Positions 60,001 through 61,976 of a DNA stretch of 64,000 nucleotides are shown piece after piece. How positions within the stretch are numbered: the first letter of the stretch is position 1; each line of letters starts with the position of its first letter. The notes below the pieces were generated by a model, which searched no databases, was not told the DNA's origin, and saw only the letters and a list, made by a program, of their open reading frames with translations. The position numbers and the translations under genes are program-made. Location: the NCBI RefSeq assembly GCF_964355755.1, contig NC_092675.1:10245312-10309311 (forward strand), read 5' to 3'. This stretch comes from Antedon mediterranea (lineage: Eukaryota; Echinodermata; Crinoidea; Comatulida; Antedonidae).

Positions 60001-61976
60001 ATCGGCGAATTTCCGTCCAAATTAGGATAACCTAGGCCTAGTCTCAGATTTGTTGGTTCTGTGAAATGATACCAATGTTGTTTCACCATACAAGCAATAC
60101 AGACGGGTTTTAATCACTCAGACGCGTTTTCTATTGTTTTACCTACTAACAGCGAAGACGGGTTTTAATCACAGACGCGTCTTCGCCACGATTGGGTAGC
60201 TCATGAATATTCATAATAGATCGTTAATGAGGTTCAGCATTGGACAGACGCGTCTGATGGGTTGCAAGTTTTCAGACGCGTCTCTGTGGTCTGAAATAAT
60301 TTGTAGATGACGCGTTAAATGTATAATATTCTGAGAAACATAATTATCGTTAAAGCTTTTAGCATAATTCATGCTCATGGGGACTTAAAAGCAGATGTCC
60401 TTGTCTATCTGAGTGGTGATATCACATTGATACATTCAACTCATTCAATTACCCGTCTCCTAAGAATGTTATTAACACTCACCAAGCTGGCCAATGATGC
60501 TGGATACCAAACCTAGAGGGCGCATTTCAGCTTTCTCATCAAGAACCATGTTAAGATACTGTATTTCGGGTAACTCCTGTAACAAAGTATAGAACATGAT
60601 TAAACTGATATGATCAAAAATATAATCAACTATTACAATATGTTCCATTCTCAAAAACTTTTCTTTTAAAACATTTGAACTTAATTATATACAGTAGAAG
60701 CTCTCTTTTGGGGCATCCCTGTGGAGACAAAATTCATTTGAAGGTTAAACAAAAATGTAGGAAAATTATCCATTAAAATTTCGTCTTGGATTTCTTCCCA
60801 CAATCGCGGGAAAATATGAATTACTGATTGATGCAGGCAGTTAGTCCGTACATAAAAGTGTCTGAAATGACGTGCATTGATGCAAACATTTTTACGGATA
60901 CTTTCACAATCTATGTACCAATCTCGGTGATTCCACCACGCTCACAATCTATGTACCCCATTAGCGTTTTATAGAGAAACACTAAGAAAACCGTTCGGAG
61001 CCACCGGTAGCCCAGCAACCCAGCGAGGGGGAGATGTCTCCCTGAGAAAACCCACACCGCCGGGCCACACCCCTTAAATTGCGTGTGTGAAGCAAAGCAA
61101 AGCTCTCGGTGATTCCACCACGCTCGGTTTCGCGCTAAGTACACCTCATCACTCACTTTTTTTTTTGGCTTATCTTAAATGACGAAGTAAGGGCTTATCT
61201 TAAATGATGAAATAACATATTTCTTTTAGTTTGTTTTCCATATCTATTACCAATCGAGTTCTTAAAAATTGATGAAAACTATTTATAGCTTTTTCTTCAC
61301 TCTAAATAATATTATTAAATGAGAACTTACATCAACTTTAATTTCTTTGCCTGTCATAAGTGGTGGTGGTGGTACGGTTAATTTCTCTGCAGTTCTAAAA
61401 CAAATAAAACTAATAAAATTAAAACACTATAATACCGTAAAACCTCCAAAAGAAGCCCATGGGCTTCTTTTTTTAGGACTCTTGGTTGGGCTTCTTTTTA
61501 AGATGGGCTTCTTTTCGAGACTGGCTCCTTTTCAAGATGGACTTCTTTTCGATGTTACTTTTGCAAACTGAGATGGGCTTCTTTTCGATATGGGCTTCTT
61601 TAGGGAAGAATCTCAGGGGATTTCATTTCGAGGGTTTAATTTAATTTATGTTTATGTAGGATTTTCTTTCTTTCAATGTATAATTTTTTACGAATTGTAA
61701 TACAATATTAGACACGTTCTGAAATTCGTTGTAGTATAATTACCATTAGTGAAAGATGGTTAGTGTTTTAATACTTTCTTTAATTTAATTATAATATATA
61801 ATATATATATAACTCAATATAGATTACAATAATATGGATTTTTACCTTTTCCCAAGCTGCTCCTCCTCATCACTGTAATCATCATCATCATCATCATCTT
61901 CTGATGAACTTATCTCAGATGAAGACAATTCTGATTCATTGCTAGAATCCACATTACTGGAGGAGCATGATACAGA
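15303..61976 (-). CDS. NAF1: NAF1, H/ACA ribonucleoprotein assembly factor (8 exons, 5' end outside or unseen)
   Basis: NAF1 is the non-core factor that binds the dyskerin (Cbf5) complex during H/ACA snoRNP and telomerase RNP assembly and is later replaced by GAR1. Exons on the minus strand are 61976-61846, 61394-61331, 60576-60483, 18495-18413, 18185-18025, 17465-17319, 16237-16185 and 15826-15303. All have AG/GT borders and all phases join without a shift, giving 418 codons plus stop. Order: Ser/acidic tract, PPPPLMTGKEIKVDELPE, the Gar1/Naf1 beta-barrel core (ETVLFKEDRQALGT, VFEVFGPVQNPLYSMRFNS, YAPSSLEITSYVFT), KGSDASWKGDEEPPAELLD, a basic segment, then a Gln/Pro-rich tail. Human NAF1 has the same order. 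The N-terminal exon was not found up to 64000. One intron spans about 42 kb and holds other genes. Confidence 0.95.
15950..16045. repeat. Short tandem repeat with CCCCTTAATAGGGG palindromes
   Basis: Two to three units of about 34 bases (AAATTTTTCCCAAA plus CCCCTTAATAGGGG) lie in a NAF1 intron. Related GGGACA and CCCTTAATAGGG pieces recur near 19775-19905. Confidence 0.75.
16185..16237 (-). CDS. NAF1: NAF1 exon (53 bp)
   Basis: Encodes TGQKGLIDEEKGYVSEN between a TTTTATAG acceptor and a GTACGT donor; enters in phase 2 and leaves in phase 1, matching both neighbours. Confidence 0.85.
16238..17318 (-). other. NAF1 intron, no other feature seen
   Basis: AT-rich sequence. The 75-residue minus frame at 16522-16749 is hydrophobic low-complexity sequence without homology I can name. 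Confidence 0.5.
17319..17465 (-). CDS. NAF1: NAF1 exon with the KGSDASW motif
   Basis: Encodes KGSDASWKGDEEPPAELLD followed by YSDDEQEKAAKAKRKQ. The KGSDASWKND-EPP-E-LD-SDDE block is the hallmark just after the NAF1 core domain. Acceptor AAACAG, donor GTGTGT. Confidence 0.95.
17490..17820. repeat. AATAAACGCC-type dispersed repeat in a NAF1 intron
   Basis: Three AATAAACGY-type units (17515-17565), a TTGATATTAATTGTGTTGTATTTTT block and TATTTGATTATACATGTTTCC match the inverted-repeat arms at 2555-2640 and 1240-1440. It is a third copy of the same repeat family. Confidence 0.75.
18025..18185 (-). CDS. NAF1: NAF1 exon: Gar1/Naf1 core beta-barrel
   Basis: Begins VFEVFGPVQNPLYSMRFNS and ends VFTSQLLK, the most conserved part of NAF1. 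Acceptor TTTCAG, donor GTAAGG; phases fit both neighbours. Confidence 0.95.
18285..18350. repeat. TATATACT/TATATTTA microsatellite
   Basis: Tandem copies of about 20 bases built from TTATATACTTATATAT, in a NAF1 intron. Confidence 0.7.
18413..18495 (-). CDS. NAF1: NAF1 exon directly after the giant intron
   Basis: Encodes IIKSLENTPALDIETVLF and KEDRQALGT. The first codon is split: the G at 60483 plus TA here gives Val, matching the QLVV-ES-AGTPPLNEETVLFKEDR layout of NAF1. This phase match is the evidence that the two halves belong together. Confidence 0.93.
20330..20480. repeat. Dispersed repeat, copy 1 (partner at 40280-40440)
   Basis: About 150 bases beginning GTACTGCTAAAAATGATGAAT and including ACTGTTATAGAAAATTCTAT are shared in the same orientation with 40280-40440. 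Confidence 0.8.
21045..21095 (-). repeat. Fragment related to the 22.3-22.5 kb MITE terminus
   Basis: The minus strand reads TTACCGCAATATTGCCGAAG then TTCTGTGTGAAAAAGGG, like the terminus at 22465-22502. It lies inside an 87-codon ATG frame (20962-21225, minus), which I therefore do not call a gene. Confidence 0.55.
22330..22510. mobile_element. Small MITE-like fold-back element
   Basis: CTCTTTCACACAGATC...GACGGTAATATTACCGCAATT at the left faces AATTACCGCAATATTACCGTC...GCTCTGTGTGAAAGGGG at the right. The inverted termini are about 45 bases with mismatches and the element is about 180 bp. Family and target duplication are unclear. Confidence 0.7.
22511..23229. other. NAF1 intron sequence, no feature seen
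   Basis: AT-rich with several poly(A) runs; no coding region or clear repeat. Confidence 0.5.
23234..23830 (+). mobile_element. TTAA-flanked MITE, copy 1
   Basis: 597 bp bounded by TTAA at 23230-23233 and 23831-23834. The ends carry ACTTCCCTACG and its partner TAGGGAAGTCT in inverted orientation. The body matches 27832-28457 along its whole length, including TATAGCGGCCCGCTATAAAT. It has no coding capacity. TTAA duplication is typical of piggyBac and Kolobok families. It ends only 45 bases before the 15.3-kb transposon. Confidence 0.85.
23880..23900 (+). repeat. Left terminal inverted repeat of the 15.3-kb transposon
   Basis: AGATGATATGAAACGATTTT directly after TTAA (23876-23879). Confidence 0.8.
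24050..24200 (+). promoter_or_regulatory. Probable promoter region of the THAP transposase gene
   Basis: Three ATTGG (inverted CCAAT) motifs lie at about 24054, 24150 and 24182 in a CpG-richer stretch just before the first ATG at 24233. This is suggestive only. Confidence 0.4.
24233..24661 (+). CDS. Transposase exon 1: THAP zinc finger
   Basis: 143 codons from ATG. VSFFLFPDKLKRSETFNKW and RICSAHFLNADIDNFF fit the THAP C2CH finger (SFxxFP, W, then CxxH). Only one Cys (AECLLY) is seen where the family has two, so the finger may not bind zinc normally. A basic PKKRKVRPR stretch follows and may be a nuclear signal. Donor GTAAGA. Confidence 0.85.
25033..26024. mobile_element. PIF/Harbinger-like element carrying only a Myb/SANT-type gene
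   Basis: Flanked by TAA on both sides (25030-25032, 26025-26027), the target preferred by PIF/Harbinger. Inverted termini of about 36 bp: GGGTATGTTCAGACCTACGG at the left and GGGCCTGTTCAGACCTACGG at the right, continuing AGTTATGCTTTCGTA in both. Inside is a broken Myb/SANT gene but no transposase. It sits in intron 1 of the THAP transposase gene. Confidence 0.85.
25277..25652 (-). pseudogene. Myb/SANT-like DNA-binding protein, frameshifted
   Basis: From the ATG at 25652 the frame reads RAHWRETEVKYLISLWG and FNEMADTLADGPSS, then stops. The domain continues in another frame with GFNIQTKLKGSSYKAAKD, RVNKSGAGA and DILGHRPNINP (to 25277). This matches the tri-helical Myb/SANT-like protein that autonomous PIF/Harbinger elements encode next to their transposase. 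One frameshift near 25490-25500 splits it. Confidence 0.8.
26240..26259. repeat. 20-bp perfect palindrome
   Basis: CCATGGAGGTACCTCCATGG equals its own reverse complement; it lies in intron 1 of the transposase gene. Confidence 0.9.
26392..26427 (+). CDS. Transposase exon 2 (micro-exon, 36 bp)
   Basis: Encodes ILIEEELPGTSS between TTTCAG and GTATGT; phase 0 at both ends. Supported only by splice sites, phase and its acidic character. Confidence 0.65.
26761..27480. mobile_element. Second Harbinger-like non-autonomous element
   Basis: GGGCCTGTTCGTAGGGGTTG at the left faces the reverse complement GGGTCGTGTTCGTACGGTGG at the right end (about 27479), in intron 2 of the transposase gene. The 98-codon minus frame (26949-27245) includes TRRKHHRPARPTKRG, loosely like the basic N-terminus of Harbinger transposases; that reading is weak. 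The overlapping 167-codon plus frame opens on GTG and looks spurious. Confidence 0.5.
27687..27714 (+). CDS. Transposase exon 3 (micro-exon, 28 bp)
   Basis: Encodes AQGQCQQSA plus one base, between ATCCAG and GTATTA. The phase fits exons 2 and 4, but such a small exon needs transcript support. Confidence 0.55.
27832..28457 (+). mobile_element. TTAA-flanked MITE, copy 2, inside the transposase gene
   Basis: 626 bp flanked by TTAA (27828-27831 and 28458-28461). Termini AGCCCCATTCCCTACG and, inverted, AGACCCCTTCCCTGC. Closely similar to copy 1 at 23234-23830. Lies in intron 3 of the transposase gene, so it inserted after the 15.3-kb element. Confidence 0.88.
28841..28994 (+). CDS. Transposase exon 4: acidic linker
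   Basis: Encodes an Asp/Glu/Ser-rich stretch including SSSFEETGGSSNEDGD and DPNYIPHEGSSDEESL; acceptor TATTCAG, donor GTAAGT. Confidence 0.8.
29082..29343 (+). CDS. Transposase exon 5, with a net -1 frameshift
   Basis: Starts LTDNIESGETVRGQRKYIVG and has LFDRCRECGSQAD. After the six-A run at 29197-29202 the reading shifts and continues RECGTAVEVMATC, RHVFEWSNQPKSE and LLSAAILVSG. One missing base in the A-run explains it. Confidence 0.85.
29470..29557 (+). CDS. Transposase exon 6
   Basis: Encodes GCCITKFLRALRFINIAVFS then DRTFFYHQKW, equivalent to the SGxxPTKVLRLLxxMNVxxISxxTF block of the family. Donor GTAAGT. Confidence 0.82.
29767..29945 (+). CDS. Transposase exon 7: first catalytic Asp region
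   Basis: DMRCDSPGFTAKFGTYTTID corresponds to the GDGRCDSPGHSAKYGSYT signature of this family. Confidence 0.88.
30292..30468 (+). CDS. Transposase exon 8: second catalytic Asp region
   Basis: Encodes DECPNSPAMELEGLKRTLSV then VTIKRLVSDRHSSIAAFLKS and HYFDAWHIAKG. The reading frame needs the AG at 30290-30291; an earlier AG at 30286-30287 would shift it. Confidence 0.88.
30602..30873 (+). CDS. Transposase exon 9, with a net -1 frameshift
   Basis: Starts KKKCIKASNNKELLHD, then after a shift near 30655-30665 continues KIGKWIPSIIRMVYWIGNTT and GIHNHETTLYPKCLHG. Donor GTAAGT. Confidence 0.85.
30936..32582 (+). mobile_element. Helitron-like element, copy 1 (second family)
   Basis: The 3' end has a hairpin AACTCGTCA-aag-TGACGAGTT (32552-32572) followed by CTAG (32579-32582) and then T, the Helitron 3' signature. 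The body from about 31080 is repeated at 32583-33710. Upstream lie two perfect hairpins, GGTTATCCGC/GCGGATAACC (30936-30960) and GTTATCCGCT/AGCGGATAAC (31011-31034), which mirror a GCGGATAAC near each 3' end. The true 5' end is uncertain. Confidence 0.65.
32583..33710 (+). mobile_element. Helitron-like element, copy 2, head to tail with copy 1
   Basis: Starts directly after the CTAG of copy 1 with TTCTTCTTTCTTTCCACG and ends with the hairpin AACTCGTC...GACGAGTT and CTAG (33707-33710) before T. Several blocks, such as TTACGCGCGATTTTATGAATTT, match copy 1. No helicase reading frame is visible. Confidence 0.65.
33731..33902 (+). CDS. Transposase exon 10: catalytic Glu region
   Basis: Encodes SIKQLSPTIQTYSNESFHQI and INHFAPKMHHFRFKGML, matching the LSP-xQTSxxExFHSxIxHFAPK signature. 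Acceptor is a T-tract plus CCAG. Confidence 0.9.
34054..34193 (+). CDS. Transposase exon 11, with an in-frame stop
   Basis: TYLAALH is followed by TGA (34076-34078) and then DVGRPQRVNKKGDTEHSLWY. The family has an open AALHYNEN-GR-Q block here. Confidence 0.85.
34327..34496 (+). CDS. Transposase exon 12 (last)
   Basis: Encodes VYAINTIEMAMYMAK... and ends FVAKLISRFKH with TAA at 34494-34496. The nearest plus-strand AATAAA (34783-34788) lies inside the convergent gene's coding region. Confidence 0.75.
34692..34723 (-). terminator. Poly(A) signals of the P2X7-domain gene
   Basis: Two AATAAA hexamers on the minus strand (34718-34723 and 34692-34697), 50-80 bases past the stop codon at 34772. 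Confidence 0.55.
34772..34964 (-). CDS. P2X7-domain gene, last exon
   Basis: KYRYTAYRQFVRWCWRYLGR then SCVINKIREAFPDPEQ, stop TAA at 34772-34774. Matches the P2X7 tail pattern YRxFxxWxxxxLGRxxRxxxPSCVxxxIRxxFP. Confidence 0.88.
34772..38647 (-). CDS. Stand-alone P2X7-type cytoplasmic ('ballast') domain protein, 4 exons
   Basis: Exons on the minus strand: 38647-38410, 35425-35365, 35232-35069 and 34964-34772, with AG/GT borders. Exons 2-4 join in phase and give WCGCGNC...RYCCQE, GCITTHPWFQAAILNPATLQ and RQFVRWCWRYLGRDRRVP, ending SCVINKIREAFPDPEQNI. This Cys-rich pattern is that of the zinc-binding C-terminal domain of vertebrate P2X7 receptors. No transmembrane segment or channel part is present. 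From the ATG at 38647 exon 1 reads a Ser/acidic start, but its frame is one base out of step with exon 2; the frame that joins ends LHLRQGRDW. Either a base is missing or another start is used. The role is unknown. Confidence 0.83.
35069..35232 (-). CDS. P2X7-domain gene, exon 3
   Basis: VEKIMDKNKENEHNGCITTH followed by PWFQAAILNPATLQIAYWQY; phase 0 in, phase 2 out. Confidence 0.87.
35365..35425 (-). CDS. P2X7-domain gene, exon 2: Cys-rich block
   Basis: CGCGNCVVEEMWENRYCCQE, the CxCGxC...CC signature; acceptor ACAACAG, donor GTAAGC. Confidence 0.87.
35838..37159 (+). mobile_element. Helitron A (1322 bp, non-autonomous)
   Basis: Starts TCTATATATAAATTTACG after A and ends with the hairpin GATGGTACGC...GCGTACCATC and CTAG (37156-37159) before T: the standard Helitron termini and A/T insertion site. 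No Rep/helicase frame. Same family as B and C at 43.9-46.8 kb. Confidence 0.9.
37260..37499 (-). pseudogene. BED-like zinc-finger N-terminus of a hAT-type transposase
   Basis: From ATG at 37499: YKTRFSNEWKNTFPFVS then SEYKFFCTICNVNLSCSQGG and INDVAVH. This resembles the N-terminal finger (W-xFPW, FCxxCxxxxSxxxGGxxDVxxH) of hAT-related transposases. Homology ends after the finger and no catalytic part is present. Confidence 0.7.
38410..38647 (-). CDS. P2X7-domain gene, exon 1 (frame problem)
   Basis: ATG frame: MDSDMSSLSSSASSEDEHD, then open to a TGA about 20 bases before the GTAGGT donor. Only the +2 frame (ending QNLHLRQGRDW) completes WCGCGNC with exon 2. A single-base change within the exon, or a start elsewhere, is needed. 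Confidence 0.65.
39166..39186 (-). repeat. Right terminal inverted repeat of the 15.3-kb transposon
   Basis: Reads AGATGATATGAAAGGATTCC on the minus strand, directly inside TTAA (39187-39190). Confidence 0.8.
39310..39690. mobile_element. MITE with about 75-bp inverted termini
   Basis: TATAGAGTATCACGGTG...GGCGCTGCATGGTTGCTAG at the left pairs with TATAGATTATCGCGGTG...GGCGCTGCGTGGTTGCTAG from the right end. It may be flanked by TA, as in Tc1/mariner elements, but the edge is ambiguous. Confidence 0.8.
39691..41630. other. NAF1 intron sequence, mostly without features
   Basis: AT-rich. It includes copy 2 of the dispersed repeat at 40280-40440 (partner 20330-20480). The 67-codon plus frame at 40992-41195 has no recognisable motif. 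Confidence 0.5.
40280..40440. repeat. Dispersed repeat, copy 2
   Basis: Shares GGTACTGCTAAAAATGATGA and ACTGTTATAGAAAATTCTAT with 20330-20480 in the same orientation. Confidence 0.8.
41640..43012. repeat. Minisatellite of about 19-20 bp, GCTAGTCTCTAGATTTTGT type
   Basis: About 70 tandem copies over 1.37 kb. Variants differ at three points (TTTTCT/TTTTGT/TTGT, CTAGTC/CTAATC/CTAATATC, TAGAT/TACAT) and form larger blocks; for example the run at 42000-42120 recurs near 42300-42430. There is no open frame. Confidence 0.93.
43013..43380 (-). mobile_element. LINE 3' fragment
   Basis: The minus strand encodes the last about 80 residues of a LINE-type ORF (43349-43107: DDPFMLAWSICQLTQTPFYR, LEIPDHRNNDITRIRNRVLE) followed by a short 3' part ending AATAAAAGATAAATAATAAT at the edge of the minisatellite. 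The protein match is to LINE C-termini as I know them; the clade is uncertain. Confidence 0.5.
43381..43873. other. NAF1 intron sequence, no feature seen
   Basis: AT-rich, between the LINE fragment and Helitron B. Confidence 0.5.
43874..45316 (+). mobile_element. Helitron B (1443 bp)
   Basis: Starts TCTATATATAAATTTACG after A; ends with the GGTACGCGAGC...GCGTACCATC hairpin and CTAG (45313-45316). Matches Helitron A at both ends; the middle differs. Confidence 0.9.
45317..46837 (+). mobile_element. Helitron C (1521 bp), directly joined to Helitron B
   Basis: The TC start at 45317 follows the CTAG of B with no base between; it ends CTAG (46834-46837) before T. The terminal parts match A and B. 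The middle, 45790-46635, is unrelated to them. Confidence 0.9.
45790..46635. other. Foreign segment inside Helitron C
   Basis: Helitron A and C agree up to ATCTCTCAG and again from GAAGTAATTCCCAGG; between them C has about 846 bp of other DNA. It opens GGCCCTGTTCAGACCCATGG, like a Harbinger terminus, and soon meets an inverted GTGTCTGAACAG. Either capture by the Helitron or a later insertion would explain it. Confidence 0.65.
46914..46976. repeat. Hairpin CCGCCCCTAATTT/AAATTTGGGGCGG
   Basis: About 13-bp arms with one mismatch around GCGA-type loop sequence, in low-complexity surroundings. Confidence 0.6.
47096..47860. mobile_element. Element with TTTCGGTGTATAA inverted termini
   Basis: CGTATATTTCGGTGTATAAT at the left faces CGTGTATTTCGGTGTATAAG from the right. 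Sub-repeats GTGCGTCTT(T)ATACAC occur next to both ends. No transposase is visible; the minus frame at 47445-47666 is not recognised. Confidence 0.6.
47861..49180. other. NAF1 intron sequence, low complexity in part
   Basis: Holds an A/C-rich low-complexity stretch (48070-48185) with a long C run and A runs. No gene recognised. Confidence 0.5.
49190..49310 (+). mobile_element. Possible LINE 3' tail
   Basis: GGGTCCCAAATGATCCAGATG...GGATCACCCTCATTTAATATGG then an AATAAAAAATAAAATTAAAA tail looks like a LINE 3' end. No coding part remains. Confidence 0.35.
49935..50400 (+). pseudogene. Degenerate LINE reverse-transcriptase C-terminus
   Basis: Across three frames one can follow YNSGTWGLTKEEETKLD-like sequence, then CNARPLSLEIVEARWKLFGH and a frame-shifted RQDRNTPANLAI. 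The LFGHxLR-D--TPA motif is typical of LINE C-termini. Several stops and shifts. It ends where the 50.4-kb inverted-terminus element begins. Confidence 0.65.
51069..52593 (-). mobile_element. 5'-truncated L1/Tx1-like LINE with perfect 15-bp target duplication
   Basis: TTTTTATTGAAGTTT occurs at 51054-51068 and 52594-52608, directly flanking the element. On the minus strand the element ends in poly(A), seen as a run of about 29 T from 51066. It keeps only the C-terminal part of ORF2 and a 3' untranslated region of about 450 bases. Confidence 0.9.
51519..52590 (-). pseudogene. LINE ORF2 C-terminus with zf-RVT-type finger
   Basis: From about 52590 the minus strand reads RISRDQLIQENKFGGLRMVD then ITWVRRLVHFGWM and a stop; after a one-base shift it continues for 306 codons (52439-51519). 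Features: the Trp/Phe block WFQYKIVHRILGNNSFLYKI, then the finger LCALCKAETETLIHIFAQCC. This layout is that of L1/Tx1-type LINEs. The catalytic core is lost by 5' truncation. Confidence 0.85.
52800..53262 (+). pseudogene. Second, older LINE C-terminus
   Basis: Frames give YVTYCVQV*NPFLQKDINAL, then KFLGLTTLYDRRIHGDLIEN and TRGHQLRLFKPKLHKGL, ending TNTFKNRLDSL with a stop at 53262. These are the L-TL--RR-RGDLIE and NTFKNRLD motifs of Jockey/CR1-type LINEs. Many stops and shifts. Confidence 0.75.
53560..54266 (+). pseudogene. Decayed gene of the 'FHAITGCDTTS' invertebrate family
   Basis: With several stops and frameshifts one can follow GVEIPTDVPEENLQ-like sequence, KHDGHAL (about 53755), GLKENKYHKVF (about 53970) and RFHAITGCSTSLFAGYGKRS (54156-54215), then SFVTHPLLVNGID. 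I know this order from large, uncharacterised, multi-copy invertebrate proteins that are probably mobile-element encoded. It may be the original gene of the 50.4-55.4 kb element. Confidence 0.55.
54273..55320. other. Interior of the 5-kb element, no gene recognised
   Basis: AT-rich, with repeated TGACCTTATGACCTTGAAAA blocks (55098-55137, 55272-55311) next to the right inverted terminus. Confidence 0.5.
56040..56230. repeat. Short fold-back with CTACGAAG/CTTCGTAG motifs
   Basis: CCTACGAAGTAGCTTCGTAGG (9-bp arms, 3-base loop) at about 56089-56109, followed by degenerate repeats of GGCTTTGTAGGTTCCATTG and TTCGTAACCT. Confidence 0.6.
56861..59854. mobile_element. 3-kb element with CGTATACG arrays at both ends
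   Basis: CCTACCCTTTGCAAAAAAAC and, inverted at 59835-59854, CCTACCCTTTGCAAAAAAGC form the termini. Next to each end lie about 200-250 bp with many CGTATACG palindromes or one-base variants (56880-57075; 59645-59835). The interior is AT-rich; the minus frame 57156-57401 and the plus frame 58033-58215 are not recognised. Confidence 0.7.
60483..60576 (-). CDS. NAF1: NAF1 exon before the giant intron
   Basis: Encodes ELPEIQYLNMVLDEKAEMRP and LGLVSSIIGQL, matching the ELP-xxxLxxxLPExxxxKPxGxVSSIIEQL block of NAF1. Ends in phase 1 with a GTGAGT donor. Confidence 0.95.
60900..61145. repeat. Direct repeats in a NAF1 intron
   Basis: CTCGGTGATTCCACCACGCTC occurs at about 60923 and 61106, and CACAATCTATGTACC at about 60906 and 60942. 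Between them is a GC-richer segment with GGGAGATGTCTCCC. It could be a small inserted element with target duplication. Confidence 0.5.
61331..61394 (-). CDS. NAF1: NAF1 exon (64 bp)
   Basis: Encodes TAEKLTVPPPPLMTGKEIKV with a final Asp; enters in phase 2, leaves in phase 0, acceptor TTTTAG, donor GTAAGT. Confidence 0.85.
61435..61615. repeat. Degenerate GGGCTTCTTTT tandem repeat
   Basis: About ten irregularly spaced copies of GGGCTTCTTTTCGA or variants in a NAF1 intron. The 74-codon frame across it (61347-61571) is not supported. Confidence 0.7.
61846..61976 (-). CDS. NAF1: NAF1 exon: Ser/acidic tract (first exon seen)
   Basis: Encodes SVSCSSSNVDSSNESELSSS and EISSSEDDDDDDYSDEEEQL. Begins in phase 0 after a T-tract and CAG, so an upstream exon is expected. 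Human NAF1 has a Ser/Asp-rich tract at the same place. Confidence 0.88.

Larger units (their letters stand above)
55615..60313. mobile_element. 4.7-kb element with 29-bp perfect inverted termini
   Basis: GCGTCATCTACAAATTATTT followed by CAGACCACA occurs at 55615-55643 and, inverted, at 60285-60313. Subterminal AGACGCG motifs recur at both ends (55656; 60121, 60172, 60245, 60274). The region encloses another element (56861-59854). I recognise no transposase; the ATG frame at 56476-56667 (MPRKKDRKQFILN) is unassigned. Confidence 0.7.
18496..60482 (-). other. Giant NAF1 intron (about 42 kb)
   Basis: Defined by a GTGAGT donor at 60482 and a TGATAG acceptor at 18496. It holds a 15.3-kb transposon with two genes, several Helitrons, LINE remnants, MITEs and minisatellites. 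The outer parts (18496-20300, 22511-23230) are AT-rich without genes. Confidence 0.85.
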
